DNA of 64,000 nt from Hypoxylon rubiginosum (Eukaryota > Ascomycota > Sordariomycetes > Xylariales > Hypoxylaceae). Shown here piece by piece: positions 33,693-45,557 of the stretch. A program made the translations under genes and the position numbers. How positions within the stretch are numbered: the stretch's first letter is position 1; each line of letters starts with the position of its first letter. The notes beneath the pieces are model-generated. The model made no database searches. It was not told the origin of the DNA and saw only the letters and a program-made list of their open reading frames with translations. The stretch spans positions 1,860,001 to 1,924,000 of the forward strand of contig CADCXA010000006.1 in assembly GCA_902806565.1 (NCBI GenBank), given 5' to 3'.

Positions 33693-34319
33693 CTAGTCAA
33701 CATACTCCATGATGCCCCTACGGTGGTTTCCCTTGAGCTCGTATGCCTTCAGGTTCTCAGGGAGGTCTTCATAGAGGCTATCAGCGTCGATGTAGTGCTC
33801 GAACTGCTCCTTGACGTCCTCGGGGACCGTGCCGTTGATGTTGAACTGGTGCGGCTTTTTGTTCTTGTCCAGGAAGCCGGCCACGTCCGCTGCCACGACC
33901 CCGAAGGCCTGGCTCTCCGAGGCGACCTTGAGCGCCTGGTCGATGTCCAGGACGTCCCGGCCGTCGACGCCGCGCTTCCGGCAGTAGTTGCAGTCGCCCC
34001 ACATCGTTCCCCTGCCGGACTCGGCGCCGATACAGGAGCCCAGCCCCATGGTGCTCTGGACCTTGGGCCCGCACGGCACCTTGTCCGTCCCGTCGCAGAT
34101 GACGCCGAACGAGGTCATCTGCAGGTCGATGAACTTGGCCGACTTGACTTGCTTGTCGATTAGGGAGCCGTCGCAGCATTGGAATTTGCCAATGTCGCTG
34201 CACTGCTTGTACGAGTTGCCGTTGCAAGTGCCGGTGCGATAGTTGAAGATGGTGACGGCAGAGGCGGGCCCAAAAGTGAGCGCGGCTGTAGCTGCGGTGG
34301 CGAGGACGTTGAAATGCAT
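33693..34319 (-). CDS. Cysteine-rich secreted protein of unknown function (effector-like)
   Basis: A single exon codes 208 aa from the ATG at 34319, chosen because it starts a signal peptide (MHFNVLATAATAALTFGPASA); the open frame upstream to 34403 has no better start. Nine cysteines fall in the first ~125 residues (TGTCNGN, KQCSDI, QCCDG, VICDG, VPCGP, GSCIG, GDCNYC), followed by a Cys-free helical acidic C-terminus. A CC pair and spacing of this type are common in small secreted fungal proteins, but I do not recognise a defined family. The exon is markedly G+C-rich against A+T-rich flanks. Confidence 0.75.
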   Translation of the reverse strand: MHFNVLATAATAALTFGPASAVTIFNYRTGTCNGNSYKQCSDIGKFQCCDGSLIDKQVKSAKFIDLQMTSFGVICDGTDKVPCGPKVQSTMGLGSCIGAESGRGTMWGDCNYCRKRGVDGRDVLDIDQALKVASESQAFGVVAADVAGFLDKNKKPHQFNINGTVPEDVKEQFEHYIDADSLYEDLPENLKAYELKGNHRRGIMEYVD

Positions 34320-35639
34320 GATGCTGTAGGTAGCGTTGCTTAGAAGTAGGCGAATAGATTTGTTGAGAGTCTGAAGAGATGTATCGGGAAGAAGAGGTGG
34401 CAATGAGATAAGTTGATGATTGACAGAACATTCTGGTTTAGGAGTATGGGTTTATATGTCTGGTTATAATGATAACTTTCAGACTTGTTCGCCATTTTCT
34501 CTGCTTCCTCTACCCTTGGCAACAGCACAGTGTTCTTCTCGACCACCATCAGCCTCAAAGATCTACGTAGACGAAGAGTCGTCCCAGTTCTATTTTGAGT
34601 TCATGACGATCATAATCGCAGAGGCAAATGCGAGTATCGCGAAGGCCCAGAAAGACCTTTCAGCTGATGGAAAGCCGACGCCAATGGGGTGGGTGTAATA
34701 TTTTGCAGATCGTCGGATCTCGATGTGGGTGGGACCTGAACCTAGCTGCTGGTAACCCCTTTTCGCAAGGCTTATTAGCGCCGGCTGGATCCGTGATGTC
34801 ACAGACCCTTTTTGAAGGAGCATTAAGCTGTGCCATTAAAGCCGTACGATGCGGCACATATACTAGCGGCTTACCGGAGAACCCTTGAACCACTACCGGG
34901 CATAGCCTACTCTAAAACGATTCCTTCCGATCCAAGTGCCGAATGTCGGCTTTCCGAAGCGACTGCTTCCACGTGCCATGCGCCGATGATTTATAAGGCT
35001 GAAACAAGAGGAATTACATCATTGGATGTTCTGCAAGGCTTAAACCAGAGAAATTGCATCATCAACGGCATCAAAGTAGTCCGCTGGCTGCTTTTGACGA
35101 TTTTATGCGCCACGATAGTTCCACAAATAGATCAACATCAACTTGGCAAATGAGTGAAAACTCACCCTACGAGCCTTCAAAAGGTCAGCTACGCCATATT
35201 AGTGTAGGATCTTCATGTCGAAGTAAAAATATAGTACGGCTGACATAGGGGGTAAGGAAGGCGAGCTGAAGATGATGATCGACGTCACCCGTGGAACTCC
35301 GTTGATTCCTCGCATGGCTGTACAACTGTGGAGGCATTGATTGTTGGAAAACGGAAGGCTGAATCTTGCTTCATCCCTTTTGATTTCATTATAAGTACCT
35401 CTGTTCTTTCATCATCCGAGATAGGTTTGTTTGCCATTATCAACACCATCTTCCTCCTTCACATCGATTACTAGTTCACCGTCCACAAGCTCTCTAGACA
35501 GCTTTCTATAAACACAACTGTCCCAATACATTCCACGACACCCCATCTATCAACTAGCCCTTAGTAAGTAATCGACTTCCGAATCTTTTACTTTGCCGAT
35601 TACTCACCAACGCTGCAGGCCATCCGCTTCACGATCAAA
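34320..35639. other. Intergenic, divergent promoter region
   Basis: Separates two secreted-protein genes that point away from each other, so both promoters lie here. Open frames at 34420-34893 on both strands are compositionally random. No palindrome of the TACCTAGGTA type is seen. Confidence 0.45.
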
Positions 35640-35978
35640 ATGAAGACCGCAGCCATCATCTCCGCCACCGCCGCCCTTTTCGCCACCCTCGCGGCGGCCG
35701 CCGGCGGCAACTGCGGCCACTGCACCCACAACAACGACGCCGGGCGCTGGGCCGACACCGAGGAGCCCGCCGCCGTGGTCAAGAGGATCTGCGAGATCGG
35801 CGGCACGTGCGAGAGGAGCCTCGGGAACGCGAAGCTGTGCGCGGTCGGCGACACCTCCGAGTGCATCTGCGCGGAGGAGATGGCCGGGGAGTGGCAGAGC
35901 AAGCACGGAGGCGACTACTGGCTCTGGTCGTCCATCACCTGCGGCGAGTTGGCTATTTCTATGAGCACGGATGTCTAG
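35640..35978 (+). CDS. Small secreted eight-cysteine protein (effector candidate)
   Basis: A single exon codes 112 aa. The signal peptide is about residues 1-21 (MKTAAIISATAALFATLAAAA), leaving a ~91-residue mature chain with eight cysteines (NCGHC, ICEIGGTC, KLC, ECIC, ITC), an even number that fits four disulfides. The mature protein is acidic, with aromatic clusters (DYWLW). Small size, signal peptide and Cys content are the usual criteria for fungal effector candidates (established practice); no specific family is recognised. The gene is very G+C-rich inside A+T-rich surroundings. The extent of the 5' UTR is unknown, and an upstream exon is possible. Confidence 0.7.
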   Translation: MKTAAIISATAALFATLAAAAGGNCGHCTHNNDAGRWADTEEPAAVVKRICEIGGTCERSLGNAKLCAVGDTSECICAEEMAGEWQSKHGGDYWLWSSITCGELAISMSTDV

Positions 35979-36748
35979 AGACGTAGGCAGTCAAGAAAGG
36001 AACGAGGGAGAAAGTACCTGGGTACGGCATAGTACTTATCGGCTCGTTTCCGATAAGCGTTTAGACATGGCGGTTCGGAAATTTCCTTAGGTTTATCATT
36101 CATCATGTATTTTTGTGTATATATATATATAGCTACTCTCTCTTATCAACACTGACTCCTTAAATTAGTCACACCTACCTTCTTTAAGCAGTGATGCTTC
36201 GTATACTATATTGAAACCCCTAGTTGTACGGTATCTCTTTACCTCACGGCACAACGACATACTTTAGTCGCTGAGTCGAATGCTCAGTTCTTGGATACGG
36301 ACTTGATCTCAGCTATTTCGTCCTACTCGTATCCCTAAGCTTTCAAGTCACAACTAGATTAAATGAAAATACCATTATCTCTCGCTCCTTTGGGTAATTA
36401 GGCTAGAAATAGCCCGACTCGTGCAATTGTCTTGTTTCAGATATTGGCTGTGCCCAGCAGGACACTGACTACCTAGGTAGAATCCCTAGCTCCATCTCGT
36501 CGTATCCCTCATTAGTGAAAAAAAACATTCAAATATATACATTGAAAGAAGAAGGAAAAAAAAGTGTCCGTAAGGAATCTGGAATTCGTTCCCGTAGACA
36601 AGAAGTCTGTTGGCTAAACATAGATCGTTGGTATCTGATGTGCAGATTAAGGAAATGATCATGAGCAAAAAATCAGATCGCTATCGTAACATAAAACACC
36701 TAGCCTCTCCTATGGGCACCCAACAAGGTAGTTGCCTAGGTAGATTTC
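35979..36748. other. Intergenic, convergent gene ends
   Basis: 3' flanks of the eight-Cys protein (plus) and the PLC-like gene (minus). It contains a (TA)n microsatellite at about 36116-36131 and two palindromic CCTAGGTA motifs (near 36470-36480 and 36735-36742). Confidence 0.5.
36116..36131. repeat. (TA)n microsatellite
   Basis: An uninterrupted TATATATATATATATA run in the 3' flank of the eight-cysteine protein gene. Confidence 0.85.
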
Positions 36749-37732
36749 TTATAGCCCATTCAACTGGGTTTGAACCGCTATTGTGTCTCCTTGGCTCACA
36801 AAGTCAAGCTGCGCCGGTTTGTCAGTGAGTGCAGTGTCAGTGTGTTTATCAAACTGATACTCACCAATACCACGTTAGGATAACGACCGTAATTTTGCAT
36901 GCAGATGTCAGTCTGTGCAGTGATGGAAGCTATCGAGTTGGTGTCGGAGGCCTCGAGAGGAGCTGGTATCAAGACATCGGGCAGTATCTCTATGTTGAGA
37001 TTGTGGTTGGCTAGAAACATCCGGCCGTCGGCGGAAGCTCCCGCGGGTCTATCGATGTTGCACTGGACGAAGTTGTCCTCCGTTGGGCTGAAAGGAGTCT
37101 CGAAATAATAGATAAACTCGTCGAGGATGTAGGGGACTTTGGATATGTCCATATTATAATCTATGTCTTCCAGTCAGTCTCCTTGATGAAGTTTATACTT
37201 GCCATGTAAAGCTGCTCGTACCCATGAATACGACAACTCTGTTGCCACTCGAGATCATGTCTCCTAGTGTCGGCCACTCATTCAGGGCCAACTGCGTGTC
37301 CGGAGTGAAAACGTAGGTGGCCAGACCAGTTGATGTGAATGCATCCCCAAACTTGGTGATGTCAATCGCGTCAGGGTTGGTGATGAGTAGTGTAACAACC
37401 TCATTCGGGTTACCGTCCACCCAGGTCTTGATTTCTCCCAAATAGCTTTCGAGAGTACCTGCATCCTCTAGTATGCACGACGTGTGACACATCTCGACAG
37501 CTCCGTCCTTGTCCTGGGTTTGCGCCTGGAGGAATCGCACGCCTTGATTCAATTGATCTGTCGGGGTCGTGAACTGGTTATCCGAGGGACCGATGCCGAC
37601 GAAAGGAGAGTTGTGCGCCCCAACGAAAGTGACGTCGCTATACACTCGGTCGCAAAGCTCAGCATGGCCATTGCAATCGGCTGCAAGAGACCCTGCCGCA
37701 AGGACGAGGCCCGAGAAAGCGATGCCGCGCAT
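36749..37732 (-). CDS. Secreted PI-PLC X-domain-like phosphodiesterase
   Basis: Predicted extracellular PLC-like phosphodiesterase of the TIM-barrel PI-PLC-X superfamily. Exons 37732-37222, 37160-36865 and 36808-36749 join in frame to 288 aa. The signal peptide is MRGIAFSGLVLAAGSLAA. The first catalytic His is in GAHNSPF and the second is probably MCHTSC; DNFVQCNIDRP follows later, and the chain ends in the usual VDFxxxG-type strand (LDFVSQGDTIAVQTQLNGL). The expected acidic metal ligand of eukaryotic PLCs is not evident, as in bacterial and other fungal metal-independent members. The upstream ATG in the same frame near 37813 would bury the signal peptide and is rejected. Substrate unknown. 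Confidence 0.85.
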
Positions 37733-39633
37733 TTTGCGAATTTCGATCCGAACTCGACGTTGGCAAGGGTCTTGGTTCCGATAAAACAAAAACGGGTATC
37801 TAAATATGAGCAAATTTAGAATCGAAGATCGGATGAAAGTCCCAGCTCACAAGTTGACACCATTGCGACATAGCAGCGGTGGCGCACCGGCTCTTATATG
37901 ACAATTGCGGCAGGACACACGAAAACATTGCAATGGAGCACACGGCAGGTCGATGGGATTCGTGGGAGGAATGACCAGGGGGTTTTGAGACTCTTGCATC
38001 CAAAGAACGGCATTGCTCAGGCTTGTTTCTAACATGTGCTCGTAACATGTGGACGGGAGCCCCGAATTGGAGATGAGACCTTCTAGATTTGTTCCTGGCA
38101 TGTCTGAGGGGAACTTGCAGGGGAATCGGCCCTTGGCAAGCCAGCGAGAGGATCAGATCGAATAGGATGGCGCGCAAGTCCCACGATGGACAAGGGTGTA
38201 CGCCGCCACCGCGCGTGTCGCATCCGCATCCATATCGTCGAACATCTTTGCCACACTACGTTGCCTTCGAGATTGACCCGCCGTTGAACCTGCCGTGTGG
38301 GGAAGATGTTGCTTTCCGCATCGGGTAGAACGCCAGGATGCACAACGTCGAGGCTCTATTTTTTTTCGGCATTATTAGAGGAATATCTCCTCACCGAGAG
38401 TCGGGATAAAATCCCTAATCCATTCCCCCCCAAGCTCCCACGCCCAAATCACATCGTTATCGATGCGCACCTAGTGTTCATGTGTTAGTTATTTGTACGC
38501 CATTTGTTATTATCACACATAACATCTTAAGACCTGTGGCAATCATGGGTGACCACTGGTGTCTCGCGTACTTTCAGTGAGGGGGGCAAGCGTCAAACAA
38601 GCTAGCAAAGCTGGCAAAGCTGGCAAAGCTGGCAAAGCTGGCAAAGCTGGCAAAGCTGGCAAGCTGACAGGGAATGGGACAGTGTGGTTATGATCCAGTA
38701 AGAAACAAGCGGTCATGCCTCTACTATAAGAGGCCGCATTAGTGGGGATAGAGACCCATGCCCCCCTGAAATCTTTCCCAGCTCGGACAGATCTGTATCT
38801 CTGATTGGGCCACCCTGGCCACCCTGCTATCATGCGAGGTGGCTTGCGCGGGATCTCTTCTGTATGAGGGTGGCTGCAGTTGTCATGTACCAAAGTATCA
38901 AAGTCTAATTCATCTTCATCAACCCTTTTCCCCCTTTCCCCTTTTCCCCTTTTCGACGCGAGTGTCATTCTTCTCACGATAACCACCTCACTAGTCCTAG
39001 CCATATATTAGAATATATAATTTACTCATAGAATTATTCAATAAGTACAGTATCACTTATAAACTCCGGCGTGAAAATTATAACTAGCTTAGTTCCTAGC
39101 AACCTTACTTAGGATTATAGGAGCATACATTTTCATTGTTATAGAAGCGGTAAATACATTTGACCCATTTTATTGTGAAAAAAAAAAAATTTTTATTTTC
39201 AACCCGGCTGGCCATAAAGCGGGAAGTACTTCCGATGAAATTTCCAAATTTGCCGTAGGGCAGGCACGGGGAGCCAAAGGCGCACACACAGTGGATACCT
39301 AACCTTGAACGTAGTTACCCAAATCACGAACGTTCGGCCCTTGTTTGCCTAAGGTGGTCTTTCCACTATCCTTATTTTAGAATAGTGACTCAGGCATATT
39401 CATCTGATGACGGCGCTTGGACGCAATTGATATGCTGTTTGTACCTTAGGCTTCCCTCTTCGCAAAAACTATTTAAGATGCCAGCCCAGCCCGAGTAATC
39501 GAATCTTACTTTTCATTTTACCATCGTGGAATCCTGCCCTCATCTCACAGACGATTTCAATACGCCTGTGCTGACTGACGAGTTCTTGTTGCCTGCCTAT
39601 CTACATACCGAAGTAGATACGACGACTTTCATC
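37733..39633. other. Intergenic with a 9-bp minisatellite
   Basis: 1.9 kb between divergent genes. Apart from the (GCAAAGCTG)n array and an A/T homopolymer junction near 39179-39197, nothing can be named. An ORF at 38543-39004 on the minus strand is only the translation of the repeat (Ala-Leu-Pro runs). Confidence 0.55.
38600..38668. repeat. 9-bp minisatellite (GCAAAGCTG)n
   Basis: Seven near-perfect head-to-tail copies; the first has GCTAGC in place of GCTGGC and the last loses two bases (GGCAAGCTGAC). A multiple-of-three unit keeps the minus-strand frame open and creates an artefactual Ala-Leu-Pro ORF. Confidence 0.9.
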
Positions 39634-40644
39634 ATGTCCAACGGACAGATTTCACTTGTGCCTTTAGACCGTTCTATGAAACGGTCTTACGAGGAAAACG
39701 AAAAGAGCCCGTTCTTTGCGAAGCTTCCGATGGAGGTAAACCATCCAATTTCTGTCTCTCTTTCTCGTATAAGCTAATTAATGTCTCAGATTCGTCAAGC
39801 AATATACGGCTACGTTACATACCGCGGACGTCGCATATTACCCCTCCAGGACGCTAGCAATCCGAACAAGTTTCAATATAAAGACTGGACGGACATGAGA
39901 TCTCAGCCCGTGACACGATTCCTCGACTACAGCAACCTGAAGACGATTAGCCGAAGGTTCTACCATGAGCTCGAGCGCAGCGGTGTATTCTACGAGGTTA
40001 ACGACTTCTTATTCTACCAGATGAGATACCTCCATGCGTTCCTCAAGTTTATACCGCCGAAGAAGACACGGCATATCCGATCCATCCAGATCGAAGATAG
40101 ACTAGACAATCGGCTCATCTACATCGATTGGCGGTCGGGATCGTCCGAACCAATAGAAGACGTCGTGGCTCTTCTCAAAGGCTGCACCCAACTCCAGCGA
40201 TTGACTTTCGACGTGCGTGACATAGCGGACCGAAGACTCAAAGAAGCTAAACAGAAAGATGAGTTAGCAGTGTTTGGTTCTGCCGACGCTCGGGAGGTCC
40301 TCAACCTCTTCAAGGGAACGGCTCAGGGTCAAGCGAATCCAGAAGCGCCAGTCTCCGAGCTGTTCTGGGAGCTCCGTCCGCTTCGAATTGTCATGCACGT
40401 GCGATACTCCGTGAAAGCCACGCCTGAGCGACACGGACCTCCCGGATGGGAAGAATGTGTATCCGACAAGGTAGTCATAGATCTGATGGATACGTCGGAT
40501 CTCCAATGGCTTCGGAGCACAGCAGGAGACGAAGAGGCCGATTACTTCGGCCGGGGCTGCGGACCCCTCAAGAACAAGGAATTCCGAGACTTGATCATTG
40601 AGACGAAGGTTGCCGTAGCCGATTACCGGAGAGGATTGCCTTGA
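39634..40644 (+). CDS. 2EXR/DUF7730-like (F-box-like) hypothetical protein
   Basis: Exons 39634-39735 and 39790-40644 join to 318 aa. The intron (GTAAAC..CAG, 54 bp) splits the diagnostic N-terminal block FFAKLPMEIRQAIYGYV, which resembles the fungal 2EXR/DUF7730 motif, itself F-box-like. Behind it come TRFLDYSNLKTISRRFYHELERSGVFYEVNDFLFY and CTQLQRLTFDV, as expected for these proteins. The open frame reaches back to 39526 only through a GTG codon, so the ATG at 39634 is used. No function is established for the family. Confidence 0.75.
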
Positions 40645-43600
40645 AGAAAGGTATTCGGCCTGACGTCCAATCCGAACGCATCATTCGTACGATCCCATAT
40701 CGGTACCATTTGCGTCGGTACCTAAGAGGCATATCTGGTATTGCTGGCGTCGGAAAGGTCTGGATTTGTCTCGAGCTTGTGGTTGGTGTTACGGGGTCGG
40801 TTTGGGAGGATTTGGTAGCCTAGCAGCAAGGGCATCAAGTTACTGCTATGGGGGGGATGCGAAGAATGGGCGAATACGTTAGTCTAGATACCTACCTGAC
40901 CGGTACCTTAGGTAGGTACCTAATTAATGAACCCATTACGTGAGAGAATCTATACATGTGTCCTTGATTTTGCTTATACTTCTAGACTTCCTATGGACAT
41001 ATAACTTTCAACGTTCCTAGACGAAAACTATTATCCAAGGGGGAGTAGGAAACGCTTCATGTTTCACATCTCGCTACCGTAGAAGACCATTCTATATCAA
41101 TATGGTAGGATTCTATTTTGTTCTTTGCCTATGCGTGTTTAAGGCGACTCAACATTCTTCCAAGCTACCAGATACATGATTTTGGATTACGCTCATAATT
41201 AGCTAGACCGTATGATGATATGCTTTGCTAGCGAGATTTCTTCCTTCTCAACGGCTTTGTTCTTGGATTTAACTCGATGCCGCGCTTATGTATACCTCCA
41301 TTCCTTAGGCCTCACTACCTCCAATCCGTAGAACACCAGATACGGCAGCACAGCATTGAAGCTGTTGTGGATAGCACACTACTTCCCAGCTCTAGAGTAG
41401 CGGGACATAAGCACTTTAGCTTACCATCACATCGGAACCGATTCGTAAGCGATGACAGGCGACTTTCCGGCGAGTAGCTCGATCGGCCTCGCGCAAGGTC
41501 TCTCTTCCGGCGTTTAGCGAGCTTGGCGATAAAGGCCATAGATCATGCCCTCCGCAGAGAAATGGATACGTGGTGTGAAGAGATTCAAAGGTCGCTAGCT
41601 ACCGGGCCTAGCCAGCCTACGAGGAACGTAGCTGTACGGTATGGATCCAGCCAGCGACGGTATCGCCCACTTCCGGCCTGGGTTAGAGGATGGAGCCGGT
41701 CGTCAGTGGATACATACAAGATGCTAGCTGCGGGCGCTGTGGGCTTCCTCGTAGGGTAGTGTTTTTTTTTCCCGTAGTAGTGGTCACGATCAACGCTTCT
41801 AAGCCTTATGGTCTGGATCGAAGTCAACGATACGAGAACTGCTGAAAAGACCGGAAATTCCCGATAAGGTGGTCAGGATAAGCCCAGCTAAGTTGGAAAC
41901 GAACACGAACATGCCTACGCGACAGCATGCCTGGATATGGATGTGAAGCAAGGGATCAAGTGTGTGGGATCACCTTACGTGGGGGAGTAAAATTTCCTCG
42001 CCGGGGATGGGGGATAAGGGCCTGCCAAGTCATGGCATGAATCGTGACGCCCAATACCTACTCCACATGGGAGAGGTCATTCACGACGTTCACATATATC
42101 GAGTACGACGCTGGATAAGGGTATATAAGGGGAAAGGGGGTTACAATCGTCAGAAACCATCTTGGCTGAGAAACTAAGGTCAGGTCCAAACTCTATACTG
42201 ACAGAGAGTCACATGGCCATTCCAAGGACCTACCAAGCAAGACGGGCATGACGATGACTCGGAGTATGCAGGTTGATACCCTCCAGTAGTAGGCATGACC
42301 GTGGGGGTTTATTTAGGGGAAGATTGTGAATCTGTGATCCCTCAAGCCCGTGGAGGTGCTCGTGACTCTGGGTCTGTGGGTCTGTAAAAGACGTCAGGAT
42401 CTTTCGTGGTGGATTCTGACCATACGGCACAACTGACCCGTTACCGTGGTCTCGGTACCGCCGACAAGAGGCGTGGCGGAATAAACTGAGTCTAGCTATC
42501 TAGTAGGAGGTGGCTACCAAAGTCAACGTATCCACGGACTAACCTCAGGTCTCTTAGCCTCGTGAAGAATTATCTGGGAAAAGGGGGAGATCCACAAAGT
42601 CAGCTTTTATACGGCTGGATAGGCGCGTACTCAGGTAGGTTTTCCAATAATCAACATAGAAAAAATTCTGGATACCCTACAGCCTGGTGCGTGAATGATT
42701 GGATGGGATTATAGCGGGCGGACCAGATGCGGCCAAGACGAATAGCGAACAGGTAACTTCATTCGGGTTAGATTACCTAGTCTAAGTACCGGGCTGGACC
42801 GACTTAGGTTCGAATTGCTAGAGATGTGGCTATTTACCTTAGGTAGGTAGAGATGTATACGCACGTATGGAAGAATTGAGAATGTTTCTATGTGGAGACT
42901 GGTCGACTGGGCCGCCAAGATTCCGAATAGATTCCGACTAGGGCGGCACCGGGTGGCACCGGGCCAAGCCTACTTTATGTACTAACTGAGATGCCTACAT
43001 ACCTATGTAGATACTAGATGCCGGAGGGCTGACGGCTCGCTTCTCGGTTGGTGCTAAGATAAGGCCTTATTCTGCATCGATTCCCGGAAATCCAGTGATA
43101 TCCGCATCGCAATCGTTGGGGGCGATCGTTATAGGGCCCCAGGGCCCGTCTAGGTAATCAGTTCCACCTCCGGCGTTTAGTGAGATGAATTTCTAGACCC
43201 TTCCCAGAAGCAGCAAAGTGTGGTAGCCCTTGGTATGTCGTCCAGTCGTCCTCCTGGTAGCTCCCGGATCGACGCACCAGGCCAGGCATTAAGCCTTTGT
43301 CGACCTTGGCAGAGCGATTAGAGTAGCGCCGATCTGGGGTAAAAAAACTAGTTATGACTAGGAATAGTCTGGGGTTTTCTTTTGGGGGTAGGTAACAGGA
43401 TCTTCGGCGTACGAGACTCGGCCGATACGTGGAGAAGGTTCAGCTAGCCATCCAGTGGCAGGCCCCCGGACCCTGAACCGGACGATGATGTTGGGTGAAT
43501 CGACTTCGTGACCTCAGTTCTCATTGGTATTACGAAATAAGTCTCCAGAAATTCTGCCGCTGACTTCCCTATGAGCCTAGGCCCTGTCTCGGTAGGTACA

Positions 43601-45151
43601 GTCTGCTTGTAAGTTCGCTGGCTCATTTTTTACATTCGCACGCATCTAACATTTCAGAAGAGGTCCATTGAGATGGAAACACTGGGCACCTACTTGTGGG
43701 ATGCATATGCCATATTTCTCATGCACGTGTTGAAACGTCAACCTTGGAACGAAACAGATATAGGTAATCTGGGGTAGACTTTTCGGGTTTCGGGAATTTG
43801 GTCCGACGTACCTATACCAAGGTAATTTTGATGATGATTGGGACTTCAGTACATTAGATATGTATGTAGGTAGGTAGCCAGGCCCAGGCTCGTTCCATTT
43901 CCCTACGGAGCACTTTAACGGCCTCACATAACTTTTCTCCATTCGGCCGTGAGGAAGCAACACCTAGATGTACTATCTTGTTGGGCAGCGTAGCCAATAG
44001 GTGAAAAGATTGCCAGAAATGGGAGAGAGACGCGAAGCTAACCATACCTAGCCTACCTGTACTACTGGCCTGAACAATCACATACATGTAGATAGGTACA
44101 TGATAAACTAGGTGCCTACATGTACGTACCTAAGTCGTTAAACCTACCTAGACTAAAGACTTAGACCCAGAGACTTCTTTCTAGACTGCTTTGGATAGAC
44201 TAAACAAGTCCTCTGTGACAAACAAAGTGAACTTCAGCGTAGTCTAGGTATGTTTGAAAATCGGAGCACTTTATATTTGGATTAGGTCCTGTTCCCCTAG
44301 AAAAAGGAGATAGAATACCTGTTTTCCTGTCCTCTTCCGCGTCTAGATTCCAGACTCCTTAGTAACCCATCTTCACGTAGAGAGAATGAAGCTGGAAACT
44401 ATTAGAAGCACTGAGGTTTTGCTCTGTCACTCCCATCTAGTACTAGAGAAGCCTACCGCTTTTATGGACCCCGTATAATATATAGGTGTCCGGCCTAGCA
44501 AATACGCCGGCGTCGAAATTAGAAGATCCGGCCGGAATTCTCGATGCGCGGCACGGAAGTATCCAGGTCACTTTTAGGGCAGAGGTATCTGGCTGTCCCC
44601 ATACTGAGTTTAGACGGTCCACGGGATGATGCAACTTGCTCCCTTTTGTGGTCAATAGGGTTCATGAGTTCCGCATCACGATGATATTCGCACGTTCACA
44701 TGATATCGTCAATGGTAGAAATGGTAGAAATTCAATCACAAGAGGAGTAGTGACTACCTAGGTAGATAACGATAATGGTAGACGATGATATATGAAAATT
44801 GGCTGTGAGCGCATTCGTGTGCTGTTCAAGCATCATCATAGGGTACTTCGGGCACGAGATATGATGGGATATGGTGTTGAGCTACCAAATGGTCTTGTAT
44901 ACCTGGGTACGTCCTTGCGCCTTTGGAGTTGATACACTTTGGTTTCGCTGCAGATCAAAAGACTCGAGAGATAGTAAAGCGGAGGATATGGTCCAGACGG
45001 GATAATGCAGAGGATCACTATGGGATGACAGAGGTCATCAGAAGGAAATGAGTAAAGAGTTAAAATGGTTTATAGGATTATATAGAGGAACCTGTACTCG
45101 TGGATAAGCGCTTATTAAGATATCTAAAATATCGATTCAATTTATTTCATA
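40645..45151. other. Gene-poor A+T-rich tract
   Basis: 4.5 kb with no supported gene. It holds palindromic motifs near 40899-40922, 43858-43877 (partial) and 44754-44766, and short direct repeats (GGGTCTGTGGGTCTGT near 42369; GGCACCGGGTGGCACCGGG near 42945). A C-terminal-looking frame at 41562-41759 (65 residues ending MLAAGAVGFLVG) is open but isolated. Confidence 0.55.
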
Positions 45152-45557
45152 TTACTCGTAACTCATCCAGCAGTCCCTTTCCATGTTGACTAGGCCTATC
45201 AACTCGGGATATTCCTGTGCGAGCCTATCGTCCAGGACTTAGTTCTCAGTTCTCCAATACTCGTACTCCTTAAACTCCTTATTAACGTAGATAAAGTCGC
45301 TGGTATAGTGGGCGAGTAGCACGCTGGCGATCTCGCCACGCGAGTCGCGTACCCGTAGGCATGTGCTGCAGACAGGGCGGAATTTCGCCGTAACGTAAAT
45401 GTCTTGCAGACTGATAACTGTGTCACGCAGTAGGGCTTAGAAGAGCGAGTCAATCTTGTGACAGTGCGGTAGCGTTTGTTGACTCGGCTGTAAAGGGGGG
45501 TGCTCCGGAGCCTGTCGTGAGTATCTCTCTTGTGATGAGCCTCTTAAAAGAATGAAG
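45152..45557 (-). pseudogene. Gene relic with two in-frame stops
   Basis: One minus-strand frame reads 135 codons from a plausible acceptor (CAG at 45558-45560) to 45152 with a coding-like composition, interrupted by two TAA codons. The middle part contains KFRPVCSTCLRVRD, a possible zinc knuckle, and LLAHYTSDFIYVNKEFKEYEYW; the last part contains VLDDRLAQEYPELIGLVNMERD. Each TAA could come from CAA by one C-to-T change, as repeat-induced point mutation would produce (inference). I do not recognise the parent protein. It ends ~310 bp beyond the bZIP stop codon, so a decayed 3' extension of that gene cannot be excluded. Confidence 0.4.

Noticed and set aside
34420..34893. Several 77-92-codon frames between the two Cys-rich secreted-protein genes
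   Set aside because: Overlapping frames on both strands with no start context, signal peptide or codon bias; they lie in a shared promoter region.
38543..39004. 153-codon minus-strand frame with Ala-Leu-Pro repeats
   Set aside because: The frame is kept open by the 9-bp minisatellite; the remainder has no coding character.
41562..41759. 65-codon frame ending in a short hydrophobic tail (MLAAGAVGFLVG)
   Set aside because: No upstream exon, domain or partner is seen. It could be a tiny tail-anchored protein, but the evidence is too thin.
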